A DNA stretch of 64,000 nt from Dastarcus helophoroides (lineage: Eukaryota > Arthropoda > Insecta > Coleoptera > Bothrideridae). The stretch spans positions 2,688,001-2,752,000 of the forward strand of contig CM053331.1 of assembly GCA_028583605.1 (NCBI GenBank), given 5' to 3'. The translations under genes and the position numbers were made by a program. Positions 48,401 through 60,712 of the stretch are shown here, one piece after another. Positions within the stretch are counted from its first letter, which is position 1, and each line of letters opens with the position of its first letter. The notes beneath the pieces were generated by a model. That model was not told the DNA's origin, did not search any database, and was given only the letters and a program-made list of their open reading frames with translations.

Positions 48401-51290
48401 TTTTTAAAAAAAATAAAGTTTTTTAAGGTACATGGAGTACTTAAAAGACTTCGAGCTTTTATAAAACTTTAGGAGTTTTAAAAGATCTTAAGCTTTTTAA
48501 AGAAGTTAAGATTTTTAAGAGACTTTAAACTTTTATAAAACTTTAGGACTTTTGAAAGATCTTAAGCTTTTTAAAGAAGTTAAGATTATTAAGAGATTTC
48601 GAGCCTTTTAAGAAAATATGGGAATTTTAAGAGACTTTAAGCTTTTAAGGAGAATTTACCATCTTAAAGAGAGTTTAAAACTTTTAGGAAAATTTCAACT
48701 TTTGAAAAGGTTTCGAGCTTTTAGGATACTGAGGTTTTTGAGAGAATTAAAGCCCTTTAAGAGGTTTTAAATTTTTAGGAGAATTCGGAGTTTTAAATGG
48801 ACTTCGAGGTTTCTAAAAGACTTTAAATTTTTTATAAGACTTTAAGAAATTGAAAATATTTTGAGCCTTTTCGAAAAATGTTAACTTTTTAAGAAGTTTG
48901 AAGCTTATAAGGCATTTAACTTTTAGAGAATTAAAGTTTTTAAAAGAAATAAAGCTTTTCAAGGTACATGGAGTACTTAAAAGACTTTGAGCTTTCTAGT
49001 GGACTTTGAACTTTTATAAAACTTGAAGAATTTTTAAAGATTCTAAGTTTTTTAAATAATTTAAGATTTTTAAGAGACTTTAAGCCTTTTAAGAAAATAT
49101 GGGACTTTTAAAAGACTTTAAGCTTTTAATTAGAATTTAACATCTTAAAGAGAGTTCAAAACTTTTAGGAAAATTTCAACTTTTGTAAAGGTTTCGAGCT
49201 TTTAAGGTACTGAGGTTTTTGAGAGAATTAAAGCCTTTTAAGAGGTTTCAAATTTTTAGGAGAATTCAGAGTTTTAAATATACTTCGAGGTTTCTAAAAG
49301 ACTTTAAATTTTTTATAAGACTTTAAGACATTTAAAATATTTTGAGCCTTTTAGAAAAATGTTAACTTTTTAAGAAGTTTCAAGCTTATAAGGTATGTAG
49401 CTTTTAGAGAATTAAAGTTTTTAAAAGAAATAAAGCTTTCAAGGTACATGGAGTACTTAAAAGACTTTGAGCTTTCTAGTGGACTTAAAAGTTTTATAAA
49501 ACTTTAAGATTTTTAAAAGATTTAAGCTTTTTAAATAATTTAAGATTTTTAAGAGACTTCGAGCCTTTTAAGAAAATATTGGATTTTTAATAGACTTTAA
49601 GCTTTACAGGAGAATTTAACATTTTAAAGAGAGTTCAAAGCTTTTAGGAAAATTTTAACTTTTGAAAAGGTTTCGAGCTTTTAAGATACTGAGGTTTTTG
49701 AGAGAATTAAAGCCCTTTAAGAAGTTTTAAATTTTTAGGAGGATTTGGAGTTTTAAATGGACGTCAAGGCTTCTAAAAGACTTTAAATCTTTTATAAGAC
49801 TTTAAGATATTTAAAATATTTTGAGCCTTTTAGAAAAATGTAAACTTTTTAAAAAGTAAAAAGCTTATAAGGCATTAGGCTTTTAGAGAATTAAAGTTTT
49901 TAAAAGAAATAAAATTTTTTAAGGTACATGGAGTACTTAAAAGACTTCGAGCTTTTATAAAACTTTAGGAGTTTTAAAAGATCTTAAGCTTTTTAAAGAA
50001 GTTAAGATTTTTAAGAGACTTTGAACTTTTATAAAACTTTAGGGGTTTTAAAAGATCTTAAGCTTTTTAAAAAAGTTAAGATTTTTAAGAGACTTTGAAC
50101 TTTTATAAAACTTTAGGACTTTTGAAAGATCTTAAGCTTTTTAAAGAAGTTAAGATTTTTAAGAGACTTTGAGCCTTTTAAGAAAATATGGGACTTTTAA
50201 GAAACTTAAAGCTTTTAGGGAGAATTTAACATCTTAAATAGAGTTTAAAACTTTTAGGAAAATTTCAACTTTTGAAAAGGTTTCGAGCTTTTAAGATACT
50301 GAGGTTTTTGGGAGAATTAAAGCCCTTTAATAGGTTTTATATTTTTAGGAGAATTCGGAGTTTTAAATGGACTTCGAGGTTTCTAAAAGACTTTAAATTT
50401 TTTATATGACTTTAAGATATTTAAAATATTTTGAGCCTTTTAGAAAAATGTAAACTTTTTAAAAAGTTTTAAGCTTATAAGGCATTTAGCTTTTAGAGAA
50501 TTAAAGTTTTTAAAAGAAATACAGTTTTTTAAGGTACATGGAGTACTTAAAAGACTTCGAGCTTTTATAAAACTTACGAGTTTTAAAAGATCTTAAGCTT
50601 TTTAAAGAAGTTAAGATTTTGAAGAGACTTTGAACTATTATAAAACTTTAGGATTTTTGAAAGATCTTAAGCCTTTTAAAGAAGTTAAGATTTTTAAGAG
50701 ACTTAGAGCCTTTTAAGAAAATATGGGACTTTTAAGAGACTTTAAGCTTTTAAGGAGAATTTAACATCTTAAAGAGAGTTTAAAACTTTTAGGAAAATTT
50801 CAACTTTTGAAAAGGTTTCGAGCTTTTAAGATACTGAGGTTTTTGAGAGAATTAAAGCTCTTTAAGAGGTTTTAAATTTTTAGGAGAATTTGGAATTTTA
50901 AATGGACTTTGAGGTTTCTAAAAGACTTTGAATTTTTTACAAGACTTTCAGATATTTAAAATATTTTGAGTTTTTTAGGAAATAAGAGCTTTTTAAGAGA
51001 CTTCCAGTCTTTTAAAATAATTCAAGATTTTGAATCGTCAAGTTTAAAAAAGACTGTGGGCCTTTAAGGAAAATTAAACTTTTTCAAGAGGTTTCGAGCT
51101 TTTGGGACGCTGAGCTTTTTGGGAAAATTCAAGCTTTTTAAGAGTTTTTAAACTTTTTAAAATAATTTGGACTTTTTAATGGACTTTAAGTCTTTGTAGA
51201 GCCTTCGAGTTTTTAAGAGTCTTTGACTTATTTAAAAGACTTTGATCTTTCCATAAAATTAAGCCATTTGAAAGAATCCGAGCTTTTTGA
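45412..51290 (+). repeat. 535-bp higher-order repeat of the 19-bp monomer, about 11 copies
   Basis: The mark TTTTAAGAAAATATGGGACT (or a one-base variant) recurs at about 45,455, 45,985, 46,532, 46,998, 47,533, 48,068, 48,604, 49,090, 49,568, 50,175 and 50,711. Most spacings are 533-545 bp; shorter ones (about 467-485) and a longer one (about 607) also occur. The size steps reflect loss or gain of a sub-unit of about 70 bp containing CTTTTATAAAACTTTAGGAC and GATCTTAAGCTTTTTAAAGA. Copies are more alike than in array 1, implying recent homogenisation. The last 300 bp degrade into diverged monomers. Confidence 0.93.
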
Positions 51291-51296
51291 GTTGTT

Positions 51297-51480
51297 TTGG
51301 AAAGACTTACACATTTTTTTTTATAATTTCATCTCAACGAATTATTAGCAAGTTTGATTGTGCTTCGATCTGCTTAATTCGAAACTTTTCAGTTCATTAG
51401 GGCCGATCAGTTGGATTGTGTAAGCAGAAGATTTGGCAAAAGTAGAGGCTGGTTAAAGGATAATCAATAATAGAAATAGT
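51297..51480 (+). repeat. Spacer duplication block 1, copy B
   Basis: Paralogue of 33,840-34,025 lying directly at the right edge of the 535-bp array. Shared landmarks are TTACACATTTTTTTT, TTGATTGTGCTTC, TTCGAAACTTTTC and TTCATTAGGGCCGATCAG. Confidence 0.8.
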
Positions 51481-52035
51481 AGAAATATTTTCTTGACTTT
51501 TCTAAATTATTTAGTGATACTGTCATGGTTAGTATTCGATGTTGCCTAGTAGCAATCCAGGTTTTTTCATTGCATGCTCGGAGGTAATAAAAATTACCCT
51601 ACTAAGTGTTCTAAAGGGCACAGACGTCGACTCTTTTATAAATGCATCCACCAGCTCCCCACTTAACCTTAAATTTATTTTACAACTTGTGTGTAGCCGT
51701 AAAATAAATTGGGTTGTAGTTTATAGACTCCAGCGTCGGAGTAAACTTAAAATTAAACGCAAGCGCGCCCTAATGGGGACGTGTATGTAAATTTAGCCGG
51801 AATTAAAGTCGGGATACTTCGGATAGTCGATGTGTATAACTTGACAAAGTGTCCGTGTCAAGTGTAAGCCTTGGGAAGGAGCGTTTCACGCGACCTTGCC
51901 TAATACTCTAATCATTTTGATTGAAATTGTTGTAAAAGTTTGACGGCCCGAAGAGGCAGTCATTTGTTAAATCCGGCCCGGGAGTCCCCTGCGAGACTCG
52001 TTCGTTACGCGCCAAGGCCTACTGTTCATTAATAC

Positions 52036-52395
52036 ACCGAGAGCTTTCGGGGAGGCAGCTTAAAACCTCTTTGCCCTTAAATTTAAGGTGAAAAAATTTC
52101 ATTCAATTAAATTAAAAACTGAATCAAATTTTTTCTGCGTTTGATTGTTGCAACTAATTTATTTTTTAATAAACTTATTCATATCCTTGGTGAATTGATA
52201 CAACACAAAACCGAAAGCTTTTGGGGAAGCTGTTTAAAGCTCTTCAGTTCTTAAATTAAAGGTAGAAAAAATTTGATCCAATTGAAATAAAAAGTGAATC
52301 AAAATTTTTCTGAGTTTGATTTCCAACTGAAGGATCCTTTTTTCAGTCGAAATTTATTAATATTTTTGGTGAAAAATGATACAACAAAAATTTCT
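52036..52395. repeat. Two-copy tandem duplication of about 173 bp
   Basis: ACCGAGAGCTTTCGGGGAGG (about 52,036) and ACCGAAAGCTTTTGGGGAAG (about 52,209) begin two units. The units share CTTAAATTxAAGGTxxAAAA, GTGAATCAAA/CTGAATCAAA, TTTTTCTG and the final TGGTGAAxxATGATACAACA. The copies are clearly diverged. Confidence 0.75.
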
Positions 52396-52844
52396 TTCGG
52401 GTAATATTACAAGGGAAAAGTGTGAGTTAAGTGAAAATATTTGAAGGGCGCACAAGTGCAAATAATGATATCAGGTTAACATAAACGGCGAAAATTTCAC
52501 GTTATTTTTCTTCGTCGATCCTCCTTCGTTATTAGCTTTTACTCGACTCTCGTCGTTTCGAGTGACGCAATGAAATTTAAACGGGCGATTAAACAAATGA
52601 AGTAGGGGATGTTACATCGAAGAAAAATAAAAGTCATTCTTCCTTCATTAAATTCGCTATTCAGTGTAAATATATCGAAGTCGCTGACGCCCTTTTGTCT
52701 CGAAAATGTTAACGCTGTCAGTTGCTTAATGAAAAAAACGCCTTTCGTGAATTATGTTTTATTTCAAGAATTTTTTATATCCCTTATATTGTTGAGAGAC
52801 AAGTACAAAGTTTGTAGTCATCAACAGTATTCATGAGAAGATTT

Positions 52845-53075
52845 TTACTTACTTATTCAGGTTGGATCACAAGATTTAATAAAATCGAAGCCAATCTATG
52901 GTTTTCAAACTTTGAATCTGATAAATGTTTAAACTCTGTGCATTACAATCAAGTCTTCTGGACTTTTCCAGCGAGCGATCGCTTGCTAGGCGCTTGTGGC
53001 TCAACTGTTGCTAGTTAGCTTACCTGTGATCTACTACGCACGGCCGTAGCATAGGTTGCATTCTATTTTCACCCA
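52845..53075. repeat. Diverged fragment of the 350-400-bp satellite
   Basis: Contains CAGGTTGGATCACAAGATTT, CAAACTTTGAATCTGATAAA, AAGTCTTCTGGACTTTTCC, GCTTGCTAGGCGCTTGTGG and AGCATAGGTTGCATTCTA. The order matches the satellite units at 11-12.6 kb. Confidence 0.75.
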
Positions 53076-54004
53076 AATATGGTGTAAACTAACTTTTGTC
53101 TGCAAAGATCGCTAGTCCAAGTGGAATTTATATTTTTCGAGTGTTTCGAATTTTATTCCCCGTTGCGTTTTTATCAAGTATCGTTTGATTTATGACACTT
53201 CAGGAGTGTGTACGGCCATAAATAAAATATTTATTAAACGGCTGAAATGTATCATCCAGCTTGCGTGATAAACTGACTGATTTTTATGCTGGTCATAAAT
53301 TCCGTTATCCTGCAGGAGTAGCAACAATAACCGTTGCAAAGTGCGTCTCATAGAAACTCTTTCTTACGCTTCTCTAGCGGTTTAGATGTATTTCAGGTAA
53401 TCTCGTAAAGACCTATACTTAAACAGTACGACAAGTTGTTGCAAGCACATAAATTACATGATCTTAAATGATTTGCTGAGTTACTGAAAGTGTAAAGAAA
53501 GAGCAACTCTGCTTTATGCTTTTCGGACATTTATGAAATAACAGCACCAACGAATTTTCTAAGTATTGACCTGTAATGTCGACAGACTTAAAAACTAAGA
53601 CAAAGAAAAATGTTTTATTTCGAAGTCGTCAAAATTTTTCATTGTAAGTTGAAATTAAGTGTATAACTTGATAAAGAGCTCGAATTTAAAGTCTCCAGAG
53701 AAGGAAACAAAAAGGGCAACAAAAAAAACTTACCAAAACCAAAATTTTGCCATTTCACATCATATAAGTACTTACATCTCAAAATTTGGGCTTTTTGAAA
53801 ATAATAGAGATTTGTTATTCTTTTTAATTTTAATTTTTTTCAAAGTTAATTAGCAGTTCCACCTTCAAATCGTTTAATATTTGTATCATTTAAATATAAA
53901 ATTGGCTTGAAATTGATAATTGCGAAAAACTTTAATTTGATATTAGACTGGAAAATATTTTAGAAGAAAGATGCAAAAAACATTTTCTTAATAGCGAATC
54001 TTTT

Positions 54005-56130
54005 TTAAAGTCTTTGCGTTTTTTAAGAGTCTGCGAGTTTTCTAAGAGGCTTTGACTTATTAAGAGACCTCTAACTTGGAAAAAAATTCGGTCATTTTAA
54101 GAGATTTAGGCAGTTTGACAATTTCTAAAATACTTAGAGCTTTTTAAGAGACTTTGAGCTTTTTTAAAAAATAACGGCCACTTTTAGTCATTAAGATTTT
54201 AAGGCACTTTGATCTTTTGAAAGACTTCTGAATTTTTAAGGATTCTTAAATTTTTTTGAAAATTTAAGCTGTTAAGTGATTTTAAGCTTTTTAAAATAAT
54301 TGCAACCTTTAAAGAAATATAAGTTTTTTGAAAGAATTTGAGTTGGCAGGTAACTTTCAGTGTTATAAGACATTTTGAACCTTTTAAAAAAGACTTTAAG
54401 CTTTTTAAGCAGCCTTAAGTTTTTATGAAAGTAAGAGGTTCTAAGAGACATTGATCTTTCAGAGAATATCCCAGCTATTTAAAAAAAAATGAGTTTTTTG
54501 AAAGAATTCGAGCTTGATCGGTAAATTTCTCTTTTTTAAGGCACCTTGACCTTTTTAAAAGACTTTTAGGTTTTTAAAGGACCTCAAGTTTTTGTGAGAA
54601 TTAAAGCTCTTAAAAGACTTTGATCTTTTTAAGAGATTTTTAGCTTTTTAAGAGAATTCAAGTTTTTTAAGAGAATTTAGGCTCATTTTCTGGCTCCTTA
54701 ACAGAATTCGAGCTTTTAAAGGCACTTTCGGTTTCTAAATAATTTCAAGCTTTCTTATAATTTTTTTAGATACTTTACACTTTTTATAAAACTCAGAGAT
54801 TAAAAAAATAAGCCTTTTAGAGAATTCGGCCTCTTTAAACTTTTTTTTAAGGAATTAAAGTTTCGAGCTTTCTATGAAATGTTGATTTTATTAAAAGATT
54901 TTAAACATTTAAAAAACTTTGAATTTTAAGAGATGTTGTGCTTTGAAAGCTTTTTGAGTTTCATCAGAAACTCAGAACTTTCCCAAAGGGTTTAAAATTT
55001 TGAAAAGAATAGTTTACTAAGAAATAACGGCCACTTTCAGTGAAAACACTTTGATCTTTTAAAGGATTTTTGAATTTTTAAGAAATCCTAAGTTTTTTTG
55101 AAAATTTAAGCTGTTAAGTGATTCGGTCTTTTTAAAATATTCTCAGCCTTTAAAGAAATATGAGTTTTTTGAATGAATTTGAGCTTGATAAATAACTTTT
55201 AGTATTGTAAGACATTTTAAACTTTTTAAAAGACCTTTAGCTTTTTAAGCAGCCTTTAGTTTTTATGAGAATCAGAGCTCCTAAGAGACATTGACCCTTT
55301 AAAGAATATCTCAATTATTTAAAAGAAATTGAGTTTTTTAAAAGAATTTGAGCTTGATTGGTAAGTTTCAGTTTTTTAAGGCACCCTCACCTTTTTAAAA
55401 GACTCTTAGGTTTTTAGAGGACCTTAAGTTTTTGTGAAAATTTACGCTTTTAAAAGATTTTGATGTTTTTAAAGATTTTTAGCTTTTTAAGAGAATTTAA
55501 GTGTTTTGAGAAAATTCAAGCTTAATAAGTACTTTCTAGCTTTTTAGTAGAACTTGAGCTTTTGAAGACATTTTAAGTTTTTCAAAAATATTATGCTTTC
55601 TTATAGATTTTTTAAATACTTTGTACTTTTTATAAAACTAGGAGATTAAAAAAAATGAGCTTTTTGGAGAATTCGAGCTCTTTAAGAGACTTTAAGATTA
55701 AAAAAAAAATTAAGAATTGTAAGAGACTTTGAGCGTTTTAAAATATTTTTTGGCTTTTTAAGAGACTTTAAGCGTTTTAAAAAAAATGTTGCTTTCTAAG
55801 ATACTTTGAGCGTTTTAAGAAAATTCAGGCTTTTTAAAGATTTTGAGTTTTCTAAGAGACTAGGCTTTTTGAAAGAATTCCAGCTGAGATTTTAAATGTC
55901 CTAATAGACTTTGGGCCTTTAAAGGAATTTCAAAAAAATTCAGCAAATTTGCGCTTTTAAGAAACTTTAGCCTTTTTAAAAGACTTCGACTTTTTAGCAG
56001 CCTTTAATGGTTTAATGAGTTTAACGAGTCCTTTGAAAAAATTAAGGCCTTTTGAGGGGCTCCCATAGTTTTAAGAGAATTGAAGCTTCCTGAAAGTTTT
56101 CCAGTTTTTTAAGAAAATTGAAGCTATTTA
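54005..56130 (+). repeat. 19-bp satellite, array 3, diverged left part
   Basis: Forward-polarity monomers with a loose unit of about 840-860 bp: AATAACGGCCACTTT recurs near 54,160 and 55,024, and GAGCTTGATxGGTAA near 54,510 and 55,350. Copies are old. It is entered through the spacer block paralogous to 34,230-34,494. Confidence 0.85.
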
Positions 56131-58925
56131 AGTGGTTACAATCTCTTTAAGTCATTGAGATCCTACTAGCTCTTTAAAAACATTCAAGCCTTTTGGGGGG
56201 CTTCAATTATTTTAAGAGAATTGAAACTTTTTAAAAGTTTTCCATCTTCCTAAGAAAATTTAGACTATTTAAGTGGCTGCGATCTGTTTAAGTCATCGAG
56301 ATCCTACCAGCTCTTTAAAAAGATTCAATTCTTTTAAGAGGCTTTGATCATTTTAGAAGAATTGGGGCTTTTTAAAAGTTTTTTAGCTATTTAACAAAAT
56401 TTAGGCTATTTAAGTTGCTGCGATCTGTTAAAGTCATCAATATCTTACCAGCTCTTTAAAAAACTTCAAGCCTTTTAAAAAGCTTTGATTGTTTTAGGAG
56501 AATTAAAGCTTCTTAAAATATTTTAAGCTTCCTAAAAAATTCAAGCTTCTTAAGTGACTGTGATCTTTTTAAATCATTGAGATCTTATTAGCTTTTTAAG
56601 AAGATTCAGGCCCTTTAAGAGGTTCTGATTGTTTCAAAAAAATTGAAACTTCTTAAAAGTTTTCCAGCTTCTTAAGAAATTTTAATCCATTTAAGTGGCT
56701 GCGATCTCTTTAAGTCATCGAAATTTTGCCAGCTTTTTAAAAAGATTTAATCCTTTTGAGAGGCTTTGATCATTTTGGGAGAATTGAAGCTTTTTAAAAG
56801 TTTTTCAGCTTCCTAAGAAAATGTAGGCTATTTAAGTGGCTGCAATCTCTTTAAGTCATTGAGATTTTACCAGTTTTTTGCAAAGATTTAAGCTTTTTAA
56901 GGAGCTTCGATTGTTTTAGGAGAATTAAAGCTTCTTAAAAAGTTTTAGGCTTCTTAAAAAAATTCAAGCTTTTTAAGTGACTGTAATCTCTTTAAATCAT
57001 TGAGATCTTATTAGGTTTTTAACAATATTGTAGCCCTTTGAGAGGCTCTGATCGTTTTAAAAGAATTGGAACTTCTTAAAAGTTTTCCACCTTTTTAAAA
57101 AATTTTAATCCATTTAAGTGGCTGCGATCTCTTTAAGTCATCAAAATCTTGCCAGCTCTTTAAAAAGATTCAATCCTTTTGAGAGGCTTTGATTATTTTA
57201 GGAGAATTGAACCTTTTTAAAAGTTTTCCAGCTTCCTAAAAAAATTTAGGCTATTTAAGTGGCTGCGATCTGTTTAAGTTATTGAAATCCTATTAGCTCT
57301 TTAAAAAGATTCAATTCTTTTGAGAGGCTCTGATCATTTTGGGGAAATTGAAGCTTTTTAAAAGTTTTTTAGCTTTTTAAGAAAATTTAAGCTATTTAAG
57401 TTGCTGCGATCTGTGTAAGTCATCGAGGTCTTACTAGTTCTTTAAGAAGATTCAAGCCTTTTGAGAAGCTTCAATGGCTTTAGGAAAATTGAAGCTTCTT
57501 AAAAGGTTTTGAGGTCTTAAATCATTAAGATCTTATTAGCTTTTTAACAAGATTCAAGCCCTTTGAGAGGCTCTAATCGTTTTAAAAGAATTGGAACTTC
57601 TTAAAAGTTTTCCAGCTTCTTAAGAAATTTTAATCTATTCAAGTGGCTGCGATCTGTTTAAGTCATCGAGATCTTACCAGCTCTTTAAAAAGATTCAAGC
57701 CTTTTGAGGGGCTTCGATCATTTTAAGAGAATTAAAACTCCTTAAAAGTTTTTTAGTTTCTTAAGAAAATTTAAGCTATTTAAGTGGCTGCGATCTGTTT
57801 AAGTCATCGTGATCCTACCAGCTCTTTAAAAAGATTTAAGCTTGTAAAGGAGCTTTAATTATTTAAGGAAAATTAAAGCCTTTTAGCTTCTTAAAAAAAT
57901 TTAAGCTATTTCAGTGGCTGCAATCTCTTTAACTCATCGAGATTTTACCCGTTCTTTGCAAAGATTTAAGCTTTTCGAGAGGCTTCGATTGTATTAGAAG
58001 AATTAAAGCTTTTTTAAAGTTTTTCAGCTACTTAAAAAAAATTAGGCTTTTTAATTAACTGTGATTTTTTTGAATCATCGAGATCTTACTAGCTTTTTGA
58101 CAAGATTTAGTCTTTTTGAGAGGCTTTGATTGTTTAATAAGAATTTGAACTTCTTTAAAGTTCTTTTAGCTTCTTAAGAAAATTTAAGCTATTTTAGTGG
58201 CTGCGATCTCTTTAAGTCATTGAGATCTTACCAGCTCTTTAAAAAGATTCAGGTCTTTTGAAAAACTTTGATTGTTTTAAGAGAATTTAAGCTTCTTAAA
58301 ATTTCCCAGCTTCTTAAAAAAATTTAAGCTTTTTAAATGGCTGTGATCTCTAGGTTATCAAAATCTTACCAGCTTCTAAAAAAATTCAAGCTTTTTGAGG
58401 AAATTCGATCGTTTTAAGAGAATTGGAGCTTCTTAAAAGTTTTCCAGCTTTTTAAAAAAATTTAAGTTTTTTTAGTGGTTGCGATCTCTTTAAGTCATCG
58501 TGATCTTACCAGCTCTTTAAAAAGATATAAGCTTTTTGAGGAGCTCCGATCATTTTAAGAAAATTGAAGCTTCTTAAAAGTTTTTTAGCTTCTTAAGAAA
58601 ATTTAAGCTATTTAATTGGCTGCAATCTCTTTAAGCCACCGAAATCTTACCAGCTCTTTAAAAAGATTTAGGCCTTTTGAGGGGCTTCAAGCGTTTTAAA
58701 AAAAATAAGTCCCCTCTAAAAGTGTTCTAGCTTCTTTAAAAAATTAAGCTTTTTAAGTGGCTGCCATCTCCTTAAGTCATTGAAATCTTACCAGCTCTTT
58801 AAAAAGATTCAAGCCTTTTGAGGAAATTTGATCGTTTTAAGAAAGTTGGAGCTTCTTAAAAGTGTCTTAGATTCTTAAGGAAATTTGGGCTCCTTAAGTT
58901 ACTGCAGTCTTTTTAAGCCATTAAA
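56131..58925 (+). repeat. 142-bp higher-order repeat of the 19-bp monomer, about 20 copies
   Basis: The phrase AAGTGGCTGCGATCTCTTTA, followed by AGTCATCGAGATCTTACCAG and CTCTTTAAAAAGATTCAAGC, recurs at about 56,274, 56,415, 56,553, 56,696, 56,837 and onward to about 58,904. Spacing is about 138-143 bp (one shortened unit near 57,510). The unit equals about seven and a half monomers, so alternate halves are offset. No frame is conserved between units. Confidence 0.9.
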
Positions 58926-60590
58926 ATCTGTAGATATTTAGGGCTTTGTTAAAAACATTTGACCTATTAAAGGGTTTTAAGCATTAAGAAGACTTGGACC
59001 TTTTTAAGAGATTTGTAGCTAGTTAAGAAACTTAAACTTTTTAAGAAATGTTTAGCTTATTAAGATTAAAATTGGTTTATTTAAAGTCTTTAAGCTTTTA
59101 AAAAAATTGACTTTTTAAGCTTTTAATAAGTTTCAGTTTTTCAAGTTACTGTGTTTTTAAGAGAATTCTATATTTTAAAGAGAGTTTGAGCTCTTCAAGT
59201 TACTTCAAGATTTTTAAGAGACTTCGATATGTGTAAAAGACTTTGAGAGTTTAAATAGGTATTGAGCTTATAAGAAGACATTGATCCTATTAAGAGAATT
59301 TGAGCTTTTGAGAATTCCAGTTTTTTTATGGGACTCTGAGTTTTGACTCATTAAAGGGCTTTAAGCATTAAAGAGACTTAAATCTTTTTAAAAGATTTCG
59401 GAAAATTTAACTTTTTTGAGAAAAGTATAGCTTTGTAAGATGAAAATTGACTTTTTTATAGTCTTTGAGCTTTTAAAAAATTGATCTTTTGAGCTTTTTA
59501 AAAGAGTTTTAGTTTTTTAAGTGACTGTGTTTTTTGAGAGAATTTTAGCTTTTTAAGAAAGTTTGAGCTCTTCAAGTTACTTCAAGATTTTTAAGAGATT
59601 TCGATATGTTTAAAAAACTTTAAGAGTTTTAAGTGATATTGAGCTTATTAGAAGACATTGAACGTATTAAGGAAATTTAAACTTTTGAGAATTCAAGTTT
59701 TTTTTATGGGACTTTAAGTTTTGACTTATTAAAGGGCTTTAAGCATTAAAGAGACTTGGACTTTTTTGAAAGATTTGTAGCTATTTAAGACACTTGAACT
59801 TTTTTAAGAGAAGTTTAGCTTTGTGAGATAAAAATTGACATTTTTATAGTCTTTGAGCTTTTAAAAAATTGATCTTTTGAGCTTTTTAAAAGAGTTTCAG
59901 TTTTTTAAGTGACTGTTTTTTGAAAGAATTTTAAGTCTTTAAGACATTTTGATCTCTTCAGGTTATTTCAAGATTTTTAAAAGACCTTGATATGTTTTAA
60001 AGAATTTGAGGGTTTTAAGAGATATTGAGTTTATTAGAAGACATTGAGTTTATTAAAAGAATTGGAGCTTTTGAGAATTCAAGTTTTTTTATGAGACACT
60101 GAGTTTTGACTTATTAAAAGGCTTCAAGCATTAAAGAGACTTAAATCTTTTTAAAAGATTTGCAGCTATTTAAGAAACTTACATTTTTTAAAGAGAATTT
60201 TAGCTTTTTAAGATAAAAATTGATTTTTTTAAAGTCTTTGAGCTTTGAAATGCATTGATCTTTTAATTTTTTTAAAAGAGTTTTAGTTTTTTAAGTGACT
60301 GTGTTTTTGAGAGAATTTTAGCTTTTTGAGAAAGTTTGAACTCTTCAAGTAACTTCAAGATTTTTAAGAGACTTTGATGTATTTAAAATATTTTAAGGGT
60401 TTTAAAAGACATTAAGCTTATTAAGAGACACTGAGCTTATTAGTAAAATTTGAGTTTCTTAGAGAATTAAAGTTTCTTTTATGAGACTTTGAGTTTTCTG
60501 AGTGTCTTTTAGGTTTCTAAGGGAATTCGCTTTTTTTAAGAGACCGCGAGCTTTATAAAAGGCTTGAAACTTTTTTGGGCACTCAGAGAT
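58926..60590 (+). repeat. 383-bp higher-order repeat of the 19-bp monomer, four copies
   Basis: The mark ATTAAAGGGCTTTAAGCATT lies at about 58,965, 59,348, 59,731 and 60,112, spacing about 381-384 bp. Each unit also has AGTTACTTCAAGATTTTTAA and a TTTTATGGGACT-like segment. The array ends near 60,590 with degraded monomers. Confidence 0.9.
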
Positions 60591-60712
60591 TTTTAAGAAA
60601 CACCTTTAACAACAACAATTTCTCTTCCTTGCAAAACTATTAATTTTAGGTCAAAACTTTTTAAATTAATTAGATTTTTTGTGGTGAAACGAACTGGTCC
60701 TTGTTTAACATC

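Larger units (their letters stand above)
51291..54004. other. Non-satellite spacer between arrays 2 and 3
   Basis: It starts and ends with sequences paralogous to the first spacer but holds an additional stretch of about 2.2 kb (51,481-53,754). That stretch contains a GC-richer segment (51,540-52,080) with an 83-codon frame of no known family, a 173-bp tandem duplication (52,036-52,395) and a satellite fragment (52,845-53,075). No functional gene is supported. Confidence 0.55.

Noticed and set aside
56131..58925. Regularly spaced repeats that at first look like a CRISPR array
   Set aside because: Repeat and 'spacer' both consist of the same 19-bp monomer, the unit is 142 bp and the DNA is eukaryotic.
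23280..60590. Many small open frames with repeated KLKFLKDF-like or RFLKNFK-like patterns
   Set aside because: They arise from the 19-bp satellite. The monomer contains TAA and TGA, 19 is not a multiple of three and frames are not conserved between higher-order units.
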